Shown: piece after piece, positions 43,123 through 54,479 of the stretch
How the letters are laid out: each line of letters starts with the position of its first letter
How positions within the stretch are numbered: the first letter of the stretch is position 1
NCBI GenBank assembly: GCA_021234155.1
Contig: JAJEKV010000031.1
Span: 7,576,748 to 7,640,747 of the forward strand
DNA from: Isoetes taiwanensis
Taxonomy: Eukaryota > Streptophyta > Lycopodiopsida > Isoetales > Isoetaceae
DNA length: 64,000 nucleotides
Reading direction: 5' to 3'
Translations under genes and position numbers: made by a program
Notes under the pieces: model-generated
Databases searched by the model: none
What the model saw: the letters and a program-made list of their open reading frames with translations, nothing else
Told to the model about the DNA's origin: nothing

Positions 43123-43216
43123 GTCATCGCCAGAAATACCATGTTATTCATGGACAGAAATACCATGTTACCTCATGGCAAGAAATACCATGTTACCCAT
43201 GGCCAGAAAAACCATG
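43123..43216 (-). repeat. Array 5: four units of the inverted array
   Basis: AGAAATACCATGTTA-type units, same orientation as array 4, now separated from it by LINE-4. This is the right-hand limit of the composite that can be seen. Confidence 0.9.
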
Positions 43217-43269
43217 ACCAGTTCCGTTCCCGCCCGCCCACCTCACGTCCGTTCAAAAGTGGCCCTCTT

Positions 43270-43640
43270 GAATGCACGCGCGCATGAGTACCACGGACCT
43301 GCCACACTTGTGAGAATGAAGTACCAGGCGTGAGGACCCTGGTTTGCTCGCTGAAGCGGGATTCAGATGCATGCCCGAATGGCATCGGGTGCATGCGGGA
43401 ATGGCATGGCCGGGTTGATGGCTCCCATCGCGTTCTGATGGGCATGGCGTGGCTGATCACGGGAGTCCGGAAATACCGAGTCAAATCTGTCCGGAAAGAC
43501 CGGATCCCGGACTCCAAATACGGGGTCCCTGTTACTTGATGGCCTATGGGTTGTGTATTATGTAACAGAAATGAAAGCGGATAATAAACGTTTCTCCTGT
43601 GTTTAAGGGTTTGCAATCCAATGGTATCAATGCATCCATC
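43270..43640 (+). mobile_element. Possible LTR end with primer binding site
   Basis: The sequence ends TTTGCAATCCA and is followed by TGGTATCAATGC (43622-43633), similar to the initiator-Met primer binding site TGGTATCAGAGC of Copia elements. The left limit and a matching right LTR were not found, so this is tentative. Confidence 0.35.
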
Positions 43641-43804
43641 CAGAGCTTGCTCTACCCTGCAGAAATGGTTTCTCCAATCAGGACAATCATGCTGAGTGAA
43701 AATACCTGACTTCATGGGAATACCTTTAGACCTTTAGGCCGATTATGGAAATGCACCTTTAGGCCTTTAGGCCTATTAGGTTAACATGTGATCAGCCGGA
43801 GAGC

Positions 43805-46258
43805 GTTTGCAAAGCAAGTAGATCTAGGCAATCGGCAAGGCGCCATGTTGAAGTTCCTTAAGGATGTGGTAGTTGGTTCCGGTGGTGTTCTCAAGGATCT
43901 ACCTTACAATATCGGGGACCCTTGCTCTATATGCTGGGGATCGTGGAAACACTACCGTGGCACCTCTAAGGAGAATTCCTCTCCAGTATCAATATTTGTC
44001 TTTCAAGCATCCAACGCACAAGATGGCCCGGAAACTGCTGTAAATGGAGTAAAAGGCTTCGCCGCAGATTCGTCATCCAAATGTTCTAGCTTATACGCAC
44101 AAGCCAGAAGTGGAGTTACGAAGGGGCCAAATTAAGCCTACCATATATATGGTCACGAGAACATCATGCCTTTGCGGGAGAAGGCTGCGGCAACTTAATC
44201 TTGAGGGGTAGCCATGGGGCCGAATATTATGCATGGGGTTCTCACCAAATTAGCAAAGTACATTAGTTTCCTAAACAATGACGCAAGCTTGTCCATGGAA
44301 ATGTGTGCGACATCGTAGTTGTGACTCCAACACTGGATGGAAGCTATATGCATTTGATGTCTTTGTCGAGTTTGATGGTTCTAATTAATTCGATGCAAAT
44401 GCTCTTGGTTGTTTTAATATATGAGTTATTGGCGGGAATGAAATTAAAATCGGAAGAAGAACTTCAACATCGTCATCCATTCAAAGAGTTTCTTTGTCCC
44501 ATTATCGAGGGACTTTTAAGTTCTACACCTTCAAGACATTTGAATTCATCAAGCTGATAGAAAAAATTGGATTTTTTTCATAACAATTTGGTGAAAACCA
44601 TTGAATTTATGGAGGTGGTGAACTTGAAGGATAGTGTGGAAAAAGACTCATTCTTTTCGCAAAAATAACAAAACTTTTCGGAAAGCTTCCAGCGGAAATT
44701 GTGAAAAAAAATGCCCCCGATGCTTGCTGCGGCTTTGGAGTTTGGATCGGCATCTTCGGACATTGGGTCCCTTTACGAAGATGGGGTCATGGCTTTCTCG
44801 GGGAGGAACTTATTTCTAAGGTTCTCCCTACTGCGATAAAAAGCTTTTTGCATCCGGTGTCGTGCCATCCGTGTAGAACTTCTTCAAAATATTGAACAAC
44901 TTGCTCTGCTTTGTCAAATCGGTCGTTGATGAGCGAATCTTCTAGCATATACATAGCCGGTTTTCCTGATTAAATCTGCGTTTCTTCGTGAATTGACATT
45001 GAATTCGATGTTGATACTTGCTCCCAAGCTTTCCCAGCGGACATTAACTACATCACTTCTCAAATATCTAAACAAGTTACAGGTTGACGAAGAACCAGCA
45101 ATTAGAACAAATACAACAATATTGCTGGGCAATATTGCAATGCATCTGAATGAATCCACAAGGAAAAGAGTCCTGATTAATGCCTTTAGCCGAGCCCTTA
45201 GTGATGGTTTTAGTCCAGCAAAAAGTGCAGGTATTATGGCCTTTTCTGCGACCAGTGAGTACTATGATGTGATTGAAATTGCAACACGAATTTTGCCAAG
45301 GCTTGTTGTGCTCACAATTGATGCAGACAGTGATGTGAGAACAAAAGCAGTTCAAGCAACGAATGCATTTCTTCAGCTGGTCCAAAAATACCATGGTAAG
45401 CTGGAAAATGGGGAATCAATATCAAGTGCCACAGCTGCCACAACTAGCTTAGGCAGTTTATTAGACACAAAAACAAGGGAATGGATATAGCAGCAACTGA
45501 CCCCATGAGTATACATCCAGCACAGGCAGCTGTTGCTACAATATCTCCAAGCACTCCTGATCAACAAGCAATTTCTGCCTCATCAAGCCAGCGCGATATT
45601 CCGCCATTGGATACATCAAGTGATGCTGAAGGTACCAGCCTTCCTGATGAGTGGGATGATGCTGGTGGGGGCATTGAAAAGGCAGAATCAATCGATCCTC
45701 TCTCCAGATTGCAAGCTGCGCCGCAGCGGCCTATTGTTTCTGTAAAATCAGTAGCAAATGGCCCAAAGGCATTCCAAACAGGTGCAGCAGGCAATGTAGA
45801 AACTAATAAAGTAGAACAAAGTGTTGAGAACTGGGGTAATGATGATGATCCATGGGCTGAAATTGCTGCTCCTCCACCACCAACAAAAGCTAAACCATTG
45901 TCTTCTGCCACCAACAAGGTTGGAGGTGCTCCACAACACATCATGTTTCTTTAGAGTCTGTTTTAGGATCTTCAGGTACAGGAAGAGGACGGGGCAAAGC
46001 TGCCCCAGTGAAACTAGGTGCACAACGTGTGCAGAGGACTTCTGACTTCTAAATCTCCATATTGGCTTGGTTGATTATAGAAGCATTCTCTCTGTTGTAT
46101 TGTAACATAATTGCTGCAAGCATTTCTCAGCTGTTTATTTATAGCTGCTGTTATGCTCTATTCTTTGACAATTCCAGTTGGCTTGCAACTTGGGCAAGGA
46201 AGAACATGTATATAAAATAAAAAGTTGGTCTAATGTTCCCAAAAAAAAAAAAAAAAAA
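43805..46258 (+). pseudogene. SCY1-like (SCYL1-type) retrocopy B
   Basis: From ATG 43845: MLKFLKDVVVGSGGVLKDLP, then kinase-region remnants (FLNNDASLVHGNVCDIVVV near 44265-44325), then HEAT repeats (ILLGNIAMHLNESTRKRVL; ILPRLVVLTIDADSDVRT) and a C-terminal alanine/serine-rich tail. There are no introns and it ends in 18 A (46241-46258), so it is processed. It keeps the 437 bases lost from copy A and has no nested transposons, but it has its own frameshifts and is also dead. Up to 5' position 43725 it shares upstream sequence with copy A (CCTTTAGACCTTTAGGCC). Confidence 0.9.
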
Positions 46259-48426
46259 GTGCCTCTCCAACTCTTGCTTATGTCACTATAAAGTGCCACT
46301 TAATTTCACTACATCTGCCAATTTTTACACATTGGATTCGAAATATAACTTGATATAGTTATTACAATTGCAGCATAATTCCATTTCTTGTAGAGCATTT
46401 CGTCATTTGGGTATGGATTTCCCTTCAAAAAACACAAATTTTGTGTGGCGCTGAGTATACTTTCACTTCCATTGCTGCAAGACTGCTAAATGAAGAGTAC
46501 GTTGTAGAGATACATTTGTCTGTGAGATGCATTAGCAAATAGAAATTCAATGATGGACATCCACAACATATACCTAAATGCAACCACCTGATATAGAGGG
46601 TTTGAGCAGCAAGGTGGAGCTGGATATGATGAGCATTTCATTACTCCACCCCGTGAGAATAATAATACAATTTATGTGACAGTTGAGAAGCAAGTTTTTG
46701 ACTTGCCTAGAATGTCTAGGTGACCATAAAGCCTAAATTGAATTCGTCACCTTAGTTTCTAGTTGGCAAGGAGCCAACCCCCTTTACAATGCCTGAACTA
46801 TGAAGAAAGAAAAGATCTACAATTTTCTTTATGTATCTTGGTATGTTCAGGTGAAGAAGCCTTCGAACAAATCTATAGTTGCAAGTTACTTGTATAGAGA
46901 CTTCTAGTAGACCAAGTTCATGCAAAGGAAAGGACGGGGAGAAACAACTTTGCAGTGTCTGATATGTAAAATGTGGCACCATAGAAAAGGAACCACGCAC
47001 CACTAAAACAACATCAATTTTGCAGCCTACAGACAACTATAACATCTAATGTGTCAACTGGGCAACATGGATACATTAAATATAGTATAGGCATTGCAAT
47101 CATGTTTTGCAAGTGCAGAAATAAGTCTCAAATCATTACTGCAGTTGATCTGTGCAAAAGGCAGGATCTGTCTGGCTTCATTTTGCCAATGCAATATGCA
47201 TCAAGTTTTCGTGTGATGGTCATAACAGCCAAAATCATATTAGTCAATACTTATAAACAATAGAGCTGAAGCTCCTTTCTTCAAACTCCAATCATTTGCA
47301 GCACCTGAATTTAAAGAAGCCCTAACCTATAGTCTACTATTACTAGCCAAATGATCCAGACCTAATAAGGAGAACAAGTTCCTAGTTAAAAAATAGCATT
47401 TATAGGATAGTCATTCACAAAATACACTTACAGAATAAAGGTTTGCAAATGACTGCCTTAGATTATGCATAGTATGCTGCAATTTGTCTGCTTAGCACCA
47501 AGTTTCTTTGTGATGGCCATAACAGCCAAAATGATTAGTCAATACTTATAAACCATAGAGGTCAAGCTCCTTTCTTCAAACTCCAATCATTTGTAGCAGC
47601 TGGATCTAAAGAAACCTGAACCTATAGTCCACCATTACCAGCCAAAATATCCAGGCCCAATAAGGAGAACAAATTCCTGGTTAGAGAATAGCCTTTAGTC
47701 ATTCACAGGATACACTTACAAAATAAAGATTTTTAGAATGACTGCCTTAGATAGTGTATAGAATGTTGCAATTCGTTTGTTTAAGATCATGAAATGGTCC
47801 TTCTATTTTTCCAGCGAAATATATCAATGCAAAATACTCGATATCTTGCCCTTTTCAAAAGCAAGAATCTGGACAGCTGAGATATCTAGCTCTAGATATG
47901 GCCTGTCTGAATTTTACGCCGCAAGAATCTTCAATATTCTAGATTATGATGCAAATCCAAGTGCGAGATCTTTGAATCTGCAAAACCAAACATGAGATTA
48001 CTATTATCATAATGAAATAACAACATGTCAGTGTTGCAGCAATAAACTAATGAATGTTCCAATCTAATCTACCGTCCAGAGGTCCTTCAACAATTAATGC
48101 ATAAATATAGAGATACATCTCTACGATAGAATATGTGACAGGGCACTTCTGGTGCAGAAAGGTCAAACTGCTGACATCCATCCTTCAACTTTTCCATGGC
48201 ATGTCTTACAAATATTGAGGCATCAAACCTTTAGGATGCATCTATATTTTTGAAAATGATAGAAGATCAATCTGAACATTCCAACATGCTGGATCAACTC
48301 TCACATAATGGTAGGCATGGATCCAAGAAATGGCATCGTTTATCAAGTTCATTGACAGAAATCACATGCTAGAAATTGGTCTTGAAGCATTTTAGGGGTC
48401 GTCAAATCCTTGGGAAGCAGAATCCA
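46259..48426. other. Intergenic, no gene recognised
   Basis: AT-rich; holds the tandem duplication at 47200-47790. No coding pattern. It does not resemble the corresponding interval 22043-24020 of the other half. Confidence 0.4.
47200..47790. repeat. Two-copy tandem duplication, unit about 295 bp
   Basis: Copy 1 (about 47205-47500) and copy 2 (about 47501-47790) share phrases in order: GTGATGG(T/C)CATAACAGCC, CTCCTTTCTTCAAACTCCAA, CTAATAAGGAGAACAA-type, TTTAGAATGACTGCCTTAGA-type. Identity is roughly 85% by eye. Confidence 0.85.
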
Positions 48427-48938
48427 TTTAGCTGGATAGAGCAGCTTGGAATAGACTTTATCAGAAATAATCAAATAACTGAAGTTGATCATGCAACCAT
48501 CCATGCCTATCCAGATATCTGTAATCTAAGCATTAAAAAAATCAGAAGCATTTATAGAACTCCAAAATACCATTTTTGCAAGAAAGAATAGAATAGAATA
48601 TACATTAACGTCCCTTGTGCCGTGAGGCCCCTGGACTTGTGTAGCATGGGCGAGCTCCCTAAAAGGGCGCTACTAGCACATCACGCTGTTATGATGTAGC
48701 CTTTTCTGAAGGCTGACTTTTTTCTATTAATACCAGCATCCCGCTTTACTTCGGCTTCGTGGTCGTGCAGTGATGCGTCGTTATCAATCAGCTTTTAATT
48801 GAACAATTTTTATGGGGTTTATGATCCGCTTTTGTGCGGGTCATATTACAAACCCTCTTTCACTGTGTACTTCTCTGTGTCTGGTCATCATTCCTTGGAT
48901 CGCGTCTGCCATATCTCGGAGTGATTCTGTTATTGTCA

Positions 48939-49198
48939 TCAGGATATATATCGGTTCCCCCATCTTATATTTCTGTATCTGTCTCTGATGTCCCCGTATA
49001 TCGGACAATCATTAATCATGTGGTTCTCATCCTCTACTCTCCCATTGTCACAAATTCTGCATATCCGATCTTCCTTGTCTATTCCTCTCCACCTGTCTTT
49101 TTCGATTCTCAGATCGTGACTTCCCATCCTGAATCTAGCCAAGATATCTCTTCTGCTTTTCCCCAGTATATTATCCCGATACATCTGGTGTCCTGCCT
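48939..49198 (-). pseudogene. LINE-3 reverse transcriptase, C-terminal zinc-binding part
   Basis: MYRDNILGKSRRDILARFRM, then a zinc-binding motif CRICDNGRVEDENHMINDCP (C-x2-C-x9-H-x4-C). Removing the CACTA element and one CCT copy joins this frame directly with HDNFQSRSAGHQ encoded at 54480-54510. Confidence 0.85.
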
Positions 49199-49204
49199 CA
49201 CAAC

Positions 49205-49445
49205 AAGAAAAGGGTCATTTAGCGACGTCTATAGCGGCGTCGGCGGCGTCTGCGGCGTCGGCCGACGTCGCCGCATCGCGTCGCCGCCACGCGTCGTTCG
49301 TTAACCGTCGCATCACGGCGATCGCGTCGCATCGCGGCGTCGGCGGCGTCGCGCCGCCGGGCGTCGCGCCAGACGTAACTTCGAGCGTGACTTCGACGTC
49401 CGCCGACGTCGCATGGGGCGGACGGACGTCGCGTCGCGGCGTGGT
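49205..49445. repeat. CACTA left subterminal repeat zone (GCGTCG-rich)
   Basis: Dense imperfect copies of GGCGTCG, CGACGTCG and GCGTCGC, very GC- and CpG-rich against an AT-rich background. In En/Spm the subterminal words bind the element-encoded activator; here the words would be the analogous sites. Confidence 0.75.
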
Positions 49446-49665
49446 GTCTGAAAAAATTTAAAAAAAATTAAAAAAAAAAAAAAAAAAAAGGAAAGAATTT
49501 TAATAGTTAGTTACAATATCATATACAAGAGGCAAGAGGCGAGTAGTGGCTATCTTTACGTGTTCCCTGTTAGGGGAAAACCCGTATAGCCAATTCTATA
49601 ACAATACGACCAATATTAGACAATGACATTGAAAGTTAACGTGAACTAAGAGTTTATAGCACTTA

Positions 49666-50062
49666 CGAATCTATGTAAAAGCCTTTTCGCCGCCCAACCC
49701 AAGTGAGGCGAATTCGTTTGCTTGAAGTTGCCTTGGCAGTCCGTGAGGCAGATGTTTTTTCTTGGAATCCTTTGCAGTGATCTGATTGCAAGGAATACAA
49801 CATGACAAGTTAAATGTCTTATTTCGAATTGAACAAATGGCAACAAATAACAAATACCTTGATATCTTCCTTATGGACAGATTAAGTGGTTTAGGGACCT
49901 TTGACCAATCGCCTCCCAATTTTTTGGCATTCGACTTCAATTTTGCAATCACTCTTTGCCTTTTCTATAAATCGATAGATTAACACAAAACAAAAGAATA
50001 AAAATAAGACTATGACTAGGTCATGTACCTTCTTTTTCGAAGCAGCTCCTTCCATCATCGCA
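49666..50062 (-). CDS. Small spliced gene inside the CACTA element (partial)
   Basis: Minus strand, three exon-like parts: MMEGAASKKK (50057-50029, donor GTACATG), then KRQRVIAKLKSNAKKLGG and DWSKVPKPLNLSIRKISR (about 49969-49861, donor GTATTTG), then, after acceptor TTGCAATCAG, SLQRIPRKNICLTDCQGN and ending GWAAKRLLHRF (49784-49668) at a canonical donor TTCGTAAGT. Frames stay open across both junctions. Highly basic, so possibly a DNA-binding or nuclear protein; no family recognised. Its 5' and 3' ends are not defined. Confidence 0.4.
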
Positions 50063-50149
50063 ATGAGCCCCTTCCAAATCTGGATTAGTCGGATTAAAAG
50101 CTAGAGTTGGCTAACATACGCTTTAGGGTTATAAGCTAGATTTGGCCAC

Positions 50150-50466
50150 CTCTACCTAAGAATTACAAGAAAAGTCGACTTGGACCCGAACACCTGGTCG
50201 TCTCCACTCGTAGTGGAGCCTACAGAGTGCCCTTGAACAAGCCACTACAATTTTATTTTAAACCTAAAAATAACAAGTGGTCGTGGACTTGAACTGCACG
50301 TGGCCCTCTCCACTCTAGGGTGGAGCCTACCGTAGTGCCATTGAACAAGCCACTCCTTAACCTAGGAAAAATATATGATCGTAGTAAAGTGGACTTCGAA
50401 CCCGGTACATGGTCCTCCCCACTCTAGGTGGAGCCGACCCGTGCCCTTGAACAAGCCACTCCATCA
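50150..50466 (-). repeat. Three tandem tRNA-like modules (about 110 bp each)
   Basis: Read on the minus strand, each module starts GTGGCTTGTTCAAGGGCAC (A-box-like) and ends about 55 bases later with a B-box-like GGGTTCGAAGTCC (best in the module at 50380-50466), CAGTTCAAGTCC or TTCGGGTCCAAGTC. Between them lies a stem-like CTCCACYYTAGAGTGG. They resemble tRNA-derived SINE heads, but a complete clover leaf cannot be drawn with confidence. Confidence 0.5.
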
Positions 50467-50574
50467 ATTTTTTAACTCCGCTTTAAAATTATAAAAAAAA
50501 AATGCAAAGCGATCAACTTACCAAAAGAAGGGCGTGTGTAACAAGATCCTGGACGGTCCAAATCGAAATAGAAA

Positions 50575-50925
50575 GCAACAAAGAGTTAGAAGAATAAGAA
50601 CAACGAAAAAAAAAGATCAAGAAGAAACAAAAAAAAAGAAGAAGATGAAGAAATAGTAAAACAAGAAAGAAAAAAAATGAATGAATCAAAGAAGAAGAGA
50701 AGGGTGGGAGAAAGAAGAGAAGGGGAAAGAGGAGAAAAAAGAAATTAGGGGAAGAAAGAGAAGAATGGAAGAAATAAGAGAATGAAATGGAAGAAGATAG
50801 AAGAATGGAAGAATGGAAGAGTGAAATAAGGGAAGAATCAAGAAAGAAATGAGGAAAGAAGGAAAAGAAGAAGAATGAAGAAACAAGAAGAAGAAAAAAA
50901 AAGAAAGAGATAGAAAAAAAATTTG
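50575..50925 (+). repeat. Purine-only low-complexity tract (GAA-rich)
   Basis: About 350 bases almost entirely of A and G (AAGAAGAA, GGAAGAAT). Minus-strand frames here encode only S/F/L runs and are not genes. Confidence 0.9.
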
Positions 50926-51418
50926 AAATCTACACTAAATCATTCAATCCAAAAAACCATTCAATCCAAAAACCATGATCTACTAACCTTAAAAAGAGTG
51001 CTTGCAAGTCGTTCAAGGTCGTAGCGCCGAAGATCGCCCAAAATAGTCGATAGAAGGAAGCCTAGGAATGGTCCCTAAAAGACGGCCGCGGATCAGAAAA
51101 ACGACGTCGCATGCGATGTCGCGACGTCGCATCTGACGTAATTTTGAAATCGTATATACGATTTCAAATCGATATATCTGTTTTAACGTCGCATGCGGCG
51201 ATGTCCGCGATTTATTTTGTTATAGCGACGTCTAACACTTTTTAATTTTTTTGGTGCCTTTTTTTCATCTGATGGTCATGAAAGTTTGTCCTTATGCTAA
51301 TTTGGACATTCCCGAGCCATATATGCAGTCAAAATCGCATTCCGGATCTAACCAATCTTCTATTGCTACTACTTACGAATGTTTGAGCCTGGGGTGGCAT
51401 GTTTGAGCCTGGGGTGGC

Positions 51419-54180
51419 GGTTTGATAAGTTCTCCCGGACGGATGTTGGATTTTTTTGGCCCTTATCGAACGAGGGCCCTTGAACGAAGGATTCAATGGT
51501 CGGATAGGGGAACCGAGATCCGGGAGTGTGGTCTTTAGCGTACGGCCCCCCGGGGGAGCGCTGCCAGGAAAGGCTACCTTGGGAAACTTTTTGGGGCTCG
51601 CCTCTTGGGGTTCGGACTCTCCCCTCTAATGAGACGGCCTTGCAAGGTCCTGGCCTTGTTTGACTTGGGCAAGTGTGCCAGCTCTGCTGCCCAACAACAG
51701 GCTGCCCGGACCATTCTAATGCAAATACTTTGATCTAAACCTTGTCCGGAAATTTTGAAAACTGGCCTGTATGTTGGCGATGACTTAACAAGCCTGCTGA
51801 CAAAAAATCAGAATTTAATTCCGTACTATGCATTAATTACGAATTTATGAATGTCTTGCTACTGCAAAAGCTGCCCTTTACTTCTAACTGCCACAACGGG
51901 AGGAGTACAGATCCAAACTCCATTCCGTCAGTTCCCCTTGCTTCGCATTCTCAACTGCATCTTATCGGCCAAGTCCCAAGTGCAAAAGACCAAAACTCGG
52001 CACCCAAAACGCAAACCCTGCTAGAACCTGGCAACTCATAGGGTTTACGTTTCGGAGGCTCTATCCTTGTCAGATTCGACTAGGACCTTGCACCGTGTCT
52101 TGACGTAGAGGGGTGGTGTTGACGCCAGAGCACGGACCCTAAAAACCACCTGGAAGCAGCTTGCCCCAAAAGTCCTCTCCGGCGGCCACGGCGGCCGACG
52201 GGCAACTTCCCTCTCCGGAATCGCGGATTCGCTCTGCCAATGGACTCGGAATGTCGACATTGTCCTGGGGACCAAGTTTCGTGGCCAGAAGACCATCTCT
52301 TCTCGAGGAAGCGTCAAACTATCTCATGTCCAACACACTCGTAGTCAATTGGCCTAGGAGGTGGGCAGTCAATCTTTACGAACGTAGGGCGTAAGTGTTT
52401 CTTTTTTTTGCAAAACTGACCGTGCAACTTGGTCTCTTGGGTAATTTCGGCCTCTAGGACGATGTGGCGAAGTCGAATCGCCATTTCGAGCCTCCGCAAT
52501 GTCCGAACGACAAAACACTTTGGTTTCTACACCTGCCGACCGCAGAAGCGGCAAGCGGTTTGATAAGTTCTCCGGGACGGATGTTGGATTTTGTTGGACC
52601 TTATCGAGCCGGGGCCCTTGAAGGAAGGATTCAACGGTTGGGATAGGGGAACCGAGATCCGGGGGCTGTGGTCTTTAGCGCACGGCCCCCGGGAGCCCGC
52701 CAGAAAGGCTACCTCGAAACTTTTGGGGCTCGCCTCTTGGGGTTTCGAGACTCTCCCCTCTAATGAGACGGCCTTGCAAGGTCCTGGCCTTGTTTGACTT
52801 GGGCAAGTGTGCGGCTTTCGCCTGCCCAACAACAAGGCTGCCCGGACCGTTCTAATGCAAACACTTTGATCTAAACCTTGTCCCGAAATTTTGAAAACTG
52901 GCCTGTATGTTGGCGATGACTTATGAAGCCTGTCACGACAAAAAAATCAGAATTTAATTCCGCATTCATGCATTAATTACGAATTTATGAATGTCTTGCT
53001 ACTTTGCAAAAGCAGCCCTTTACTTCTAACTGCCACAACGGGAGGAGTACAGATCCAAACTCCATTCCGTCAGTTCCCCTTGCTTTGTGTTCTGAACTGC
53101 ATCTTATCGGCCAAGTCCCAAGTGCAAAAGACCAAAACTCGGCACCCAAAACGCCAAACCCCGCTAGAACCTACGGCAACTCATAGGGTTTTACGTTTGA
53201 GGCTCTATCCTTGTCGATTCGACTAGGACCTTTGCTTGGCTGTGTCTTGACGTAGAGGGGGTGTTGACACCGGGCGGGGACCCTAAAACCATCCTGGGCG
53301 GCTTGCCCCAAAAGTCCTCTCCCGGAGGCCACCCGGGCGGACGACGGCAACTTCCCCTCTCGGAATCATGATTCGGCTCTGCCAATGGACTCGAAACGTC
53401 GACATTGCCCTGGGGACCAAGTTTCATGGCCAGAAGACCACCCCTTCTCGAGGAAGCGTCAAACTATCTCATGTCCAACACACTCGTAGTCAATTGGCCT
53501 AGGAGGTGGTCGTCGAATCGCAAACGTAGGGCGTAAGTGTTTCTTTCTTTTGCAAAAATGACCGTGCAACTTGGTCTCTAGGGTAATTTCGGCCTCCCGG
53601 ACGATGTGGCGAAGTCGAATCGCCATTCCGGAGCCTTCGCAATGTCCGAACGACAAAACACTTTGGTTTCTACACGGCCGATTGCGGGGCGCTTCATGGT
53701 TTGATAAGTTCTCCGGACGGATGTTGGATTTTTTGGACCTTATCGAGCGGGGCCCTTGAACGAAGGATTCAACGGCCGGATAAGGGAACCGGAGATCCGG
53801 GAGTGTGGTCTTTAGCGCACGACCCTCCGGTGGAGCCGGCCGATGAAGGTCGCCTCGAAACTTTTTGGGGCTCAGCCTCTTGGGTTTCAGACTCTCCCCT
53901 CTAATGAGACTGCCTTGCAAGGTCCCCGCCTTGTTTGACTTGGGCATGAGAAAAACATTTCACTAGGATATGCAAAGTGTTTGGTGCACGATGAAATAGC
54001 TCCGAGTCTTCGAGCTCACATCTTTGCCACAAAAGTTCTCTTCACGAAGTCCCCGGGCGATGGACGAGCAATTTTCCCTCTCCAAAACCATGATTTGGCT
54101 CTTCCAATAGACTCAGAATATCGACATTACCCCGGGGACCAACTTTCGTGGCCAGAAGACCACCCTTGTTCTCCAAAAGA
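51419..54180. repeat. Tandem repeat of 1.14 kb, about 2.4 copies, inside CACTA
   Basis: Copies start GGTTTGATAAGTTCTCC at 51419, 52557 and 53698 (steps 1138 and 1141). Each runs through a GC-rich segment (CTTGCAAGGTCCTGGCCTTG), an AT-rich segment (GAATTTATGAATGTCTTGCT) and GACTAGGACCTTGC. The third copy has a large internal deletion after about 53945 and ends near 54180. No conserved frame runs through the copies. Confidence 0.92.
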
Positions 54181-54470
54181 ACAAAGTACACTAGGCGCCC
54201 GGCGGGCGTCCGTAGCGGCGTCCGCCGCGCCGCCGACATCCGCGTCGCACAAAAGTGACGCACGCGATGCGACGTGGTCGTAGACGGCGCACTGGCGTGG
54301 CGATGACCGCCCACATCCGCGGTGTCGACGCGCACCACCACCGCGCCGCGATGCGGCGGCGTGTCTGCGACGCGGACGCCGCGTTGACGTCGCATGGTGA
54401 CATTATTTGGCGGCGTCCACGCCGTCGCCTGGGGCGTCGTAAGCCCACGTCGTTAAATGTCCATTCTCTT
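54180..54470. repeat. CACTA right subterminal repeat zone (GCGTCG-rich)
   Basis: Same words as the left zone in inverted sense (GGCGTCC, GACGCCG, CGACGC). The long frames here on both strands come from the lack of AT-rich stop codons. Confidence 0.75.
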
Positions 54471-54479
54471 GTTGTGCCT

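Larger units (their letters stand above)
49199..54476. mobile_element. CACTA-type DNA transposon, 5278 bp
   Basis: Inverted termini: left CACAACAAGAAAAGGGTCAT (continuing TTAGCGACGT), right inverted CACAACAAGAGAATGGACAT (continuing TTAACGACGT), about 26 of 30 positions equal; they differ from the plant consensus CACTACAAGAAAA by one early change. The 3-bp target duplication CCT is at 49196-49198 and 54477-54479, as expected for CACTA. The subterminal parts are packed with GCGTCG/CGACGT words. No TnpD-type transposase is seen; a small spliced gene and 1.14-kb tandem repeats fill the interior, so it is probably non-autonomous. Confidence 0.92.

Noticed and set aside
50686-50886. Serine/phenylalanine/leucine-rich minus-strand frame
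   Set aside because: It is the complement of a purine-only tract, a low-complexity artefact.
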